From: CBDCYS01 sp965226245
GTDB lineage: Bacteria; Acidobacteriota; Terriglobia; Bryobacterales; UBA6623
Direction: 5' to 3'
Assembly: GCA_965226245.1 (NCBI GenBank)
Contig: CBDDCL010000008.1
Span: forward strand, 1-31,914
Length of the DNA stretch: 31,914 nucleotides
Shown here one piece after another: positions 31,646 to 31,914 of this stretch (positions are counted from its first letter, which is position 1; each line of letters starts with the position of its first letter). The notes beneath the pieces are model-generated. The model was not told where the DNA came from. It did not search any database and saw only the letters and a program-made list of their open reading frames with translations. The position numbers and the translations under genes are program-made.

Positions 31646-31914
31646 TTAGCGCACCCCGGCACGATCGAGGACCTACTGGCCGTAGAGAATGACGTTGTCC
31701 CATTTGATCGCGCTCACGTCCTGGGAGCTCCGGGCCGATCCAGGAGGGAGACGCGGTTGCAGGGTTGCGGCCAGGCCTTCCTTGGTGACATCCTCCGCTC
31801 GCCCCGTCCCTCTGGTCTGCTTGCTTGCCAATTGGCTTCGAGACGGGAAGATCATCGCCAGGTGTCTATAATAATGTCCGTCTTGATCGACGTTAGTTGA
31901 CTATACAATGTTCC
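31646..31914 (-). pseudogene. tnpA: Decayed C-terminus of a Tn3-family TnpA
   Basis: On the minus strand the frame reads SSQDVSAIKWDNVILYGQ, then a TAG (31673-31675) where a Tyr codon is expected, then VLDRAGVR and TAA. The phrase W-(x)-N/H-V/I-(x)-L-(x)-G-(x)-Y just before the inverted repeat is how Tn3 transposases end. The preceding residues are only loosely like the family. The TAG and the loose match indicate decay, if this frame is indeed tnpA. Confidence 0.5.

Overview
This window is a plasmid backbone from a Gram-negative bacterium. It is GC-rich, with Shine-Dalgarno-type starts and lipoprotein and Sec-type signal peptides. The evidence for a plasmid is a RepA_C-type replication gene with an iteron origin, two ParA/ribbon-helix-helix partition modules, a type IV coupling protein beside a replication-relaxation family gene, Tn3-family and IS1380 elements, phage-head debris and several defence genes. 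I cannot assign the host: no rRNA or chromosomal marker is present, apart from small scraps of murA and a nuclease gene. No relaxase and no mating-pair genes are visible, so the rest of any transfer system lies outside the window.

Layout. 1-0.67 kb: a serine recombinase ending beside a 38-bp Tn3-type terminal inverted repeat. 0.77-2.75 kb: an AbiJ-like HEPN abortive-infection gene, a truncated GHKL ATPase start and a resolvase scrap. 3.1-4.5 kb: the first partition operon, with a GCATG-N3-GCATGC motif at both ends, and a conserved small plasmid protein. 4.9-6.6 kb: remnants of a nuclease and of murA, then an alkaline-phosphatase-like gene between 68-bp direct repeats. 6.8-8.3 kb: an IS1380-type element. 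8.3-12.1 kb: coupling protein and replication-relaxation gene, divergent from 12.16-13.4 kb: intact repA and its iteron origin. 13.6-15.5 kb: a Sel1-repeat protein between copies of a ~125-bp repeat. 16-19.3 kb: a second copy of a structured mobilisation-region element and an MmeI-like restriction-modification gene. 19.4-20.7 kb: gene fragments. 21-23.2 kb: Mrr and SIR2-like defence genes. 23.3-25.6 kb: the second partition operon, a truncated repA and a second iteron origin. 25.8-27.6 kb: an exported TPR protein. 27.8-30.2 kb: repeat copy 3, a coiled-coil protein and phage head genes. 30.2-31.9 kb: a Tn3 TnpA N-terminal fragment, a chorismate-lyase-like gene, the second outward-facing Tn3 end and a decayed TnpA C-terminus.

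The dominant theme is mosaicism. The replication gene is present three times (one intact, two truncated), the origin twice, the replication-relaxation gene once intact with at least two short remnants, the par operon twice, and several non-coding elements two or three times. This looks like repeated co-integration of related plasmids followed by deletion. The defence genes (AbiJ-like, MmeI-like, Mrr, SIR2-like) sit among these scars.

The most interesting non-coding observations are: (1) a ~330-bp element in two copies whose predicted stems show compensatory base changes, next to or inside the replication-relaxation gene; (2) a second palindromic element in three copies, two of them just past an origin, also with compensatory stem changes; (3) two directly repeated 11-6-11 dif-like cores that bracket a 12.4-kb segment holding three of the defence genes; and (4) the partition-site motif.
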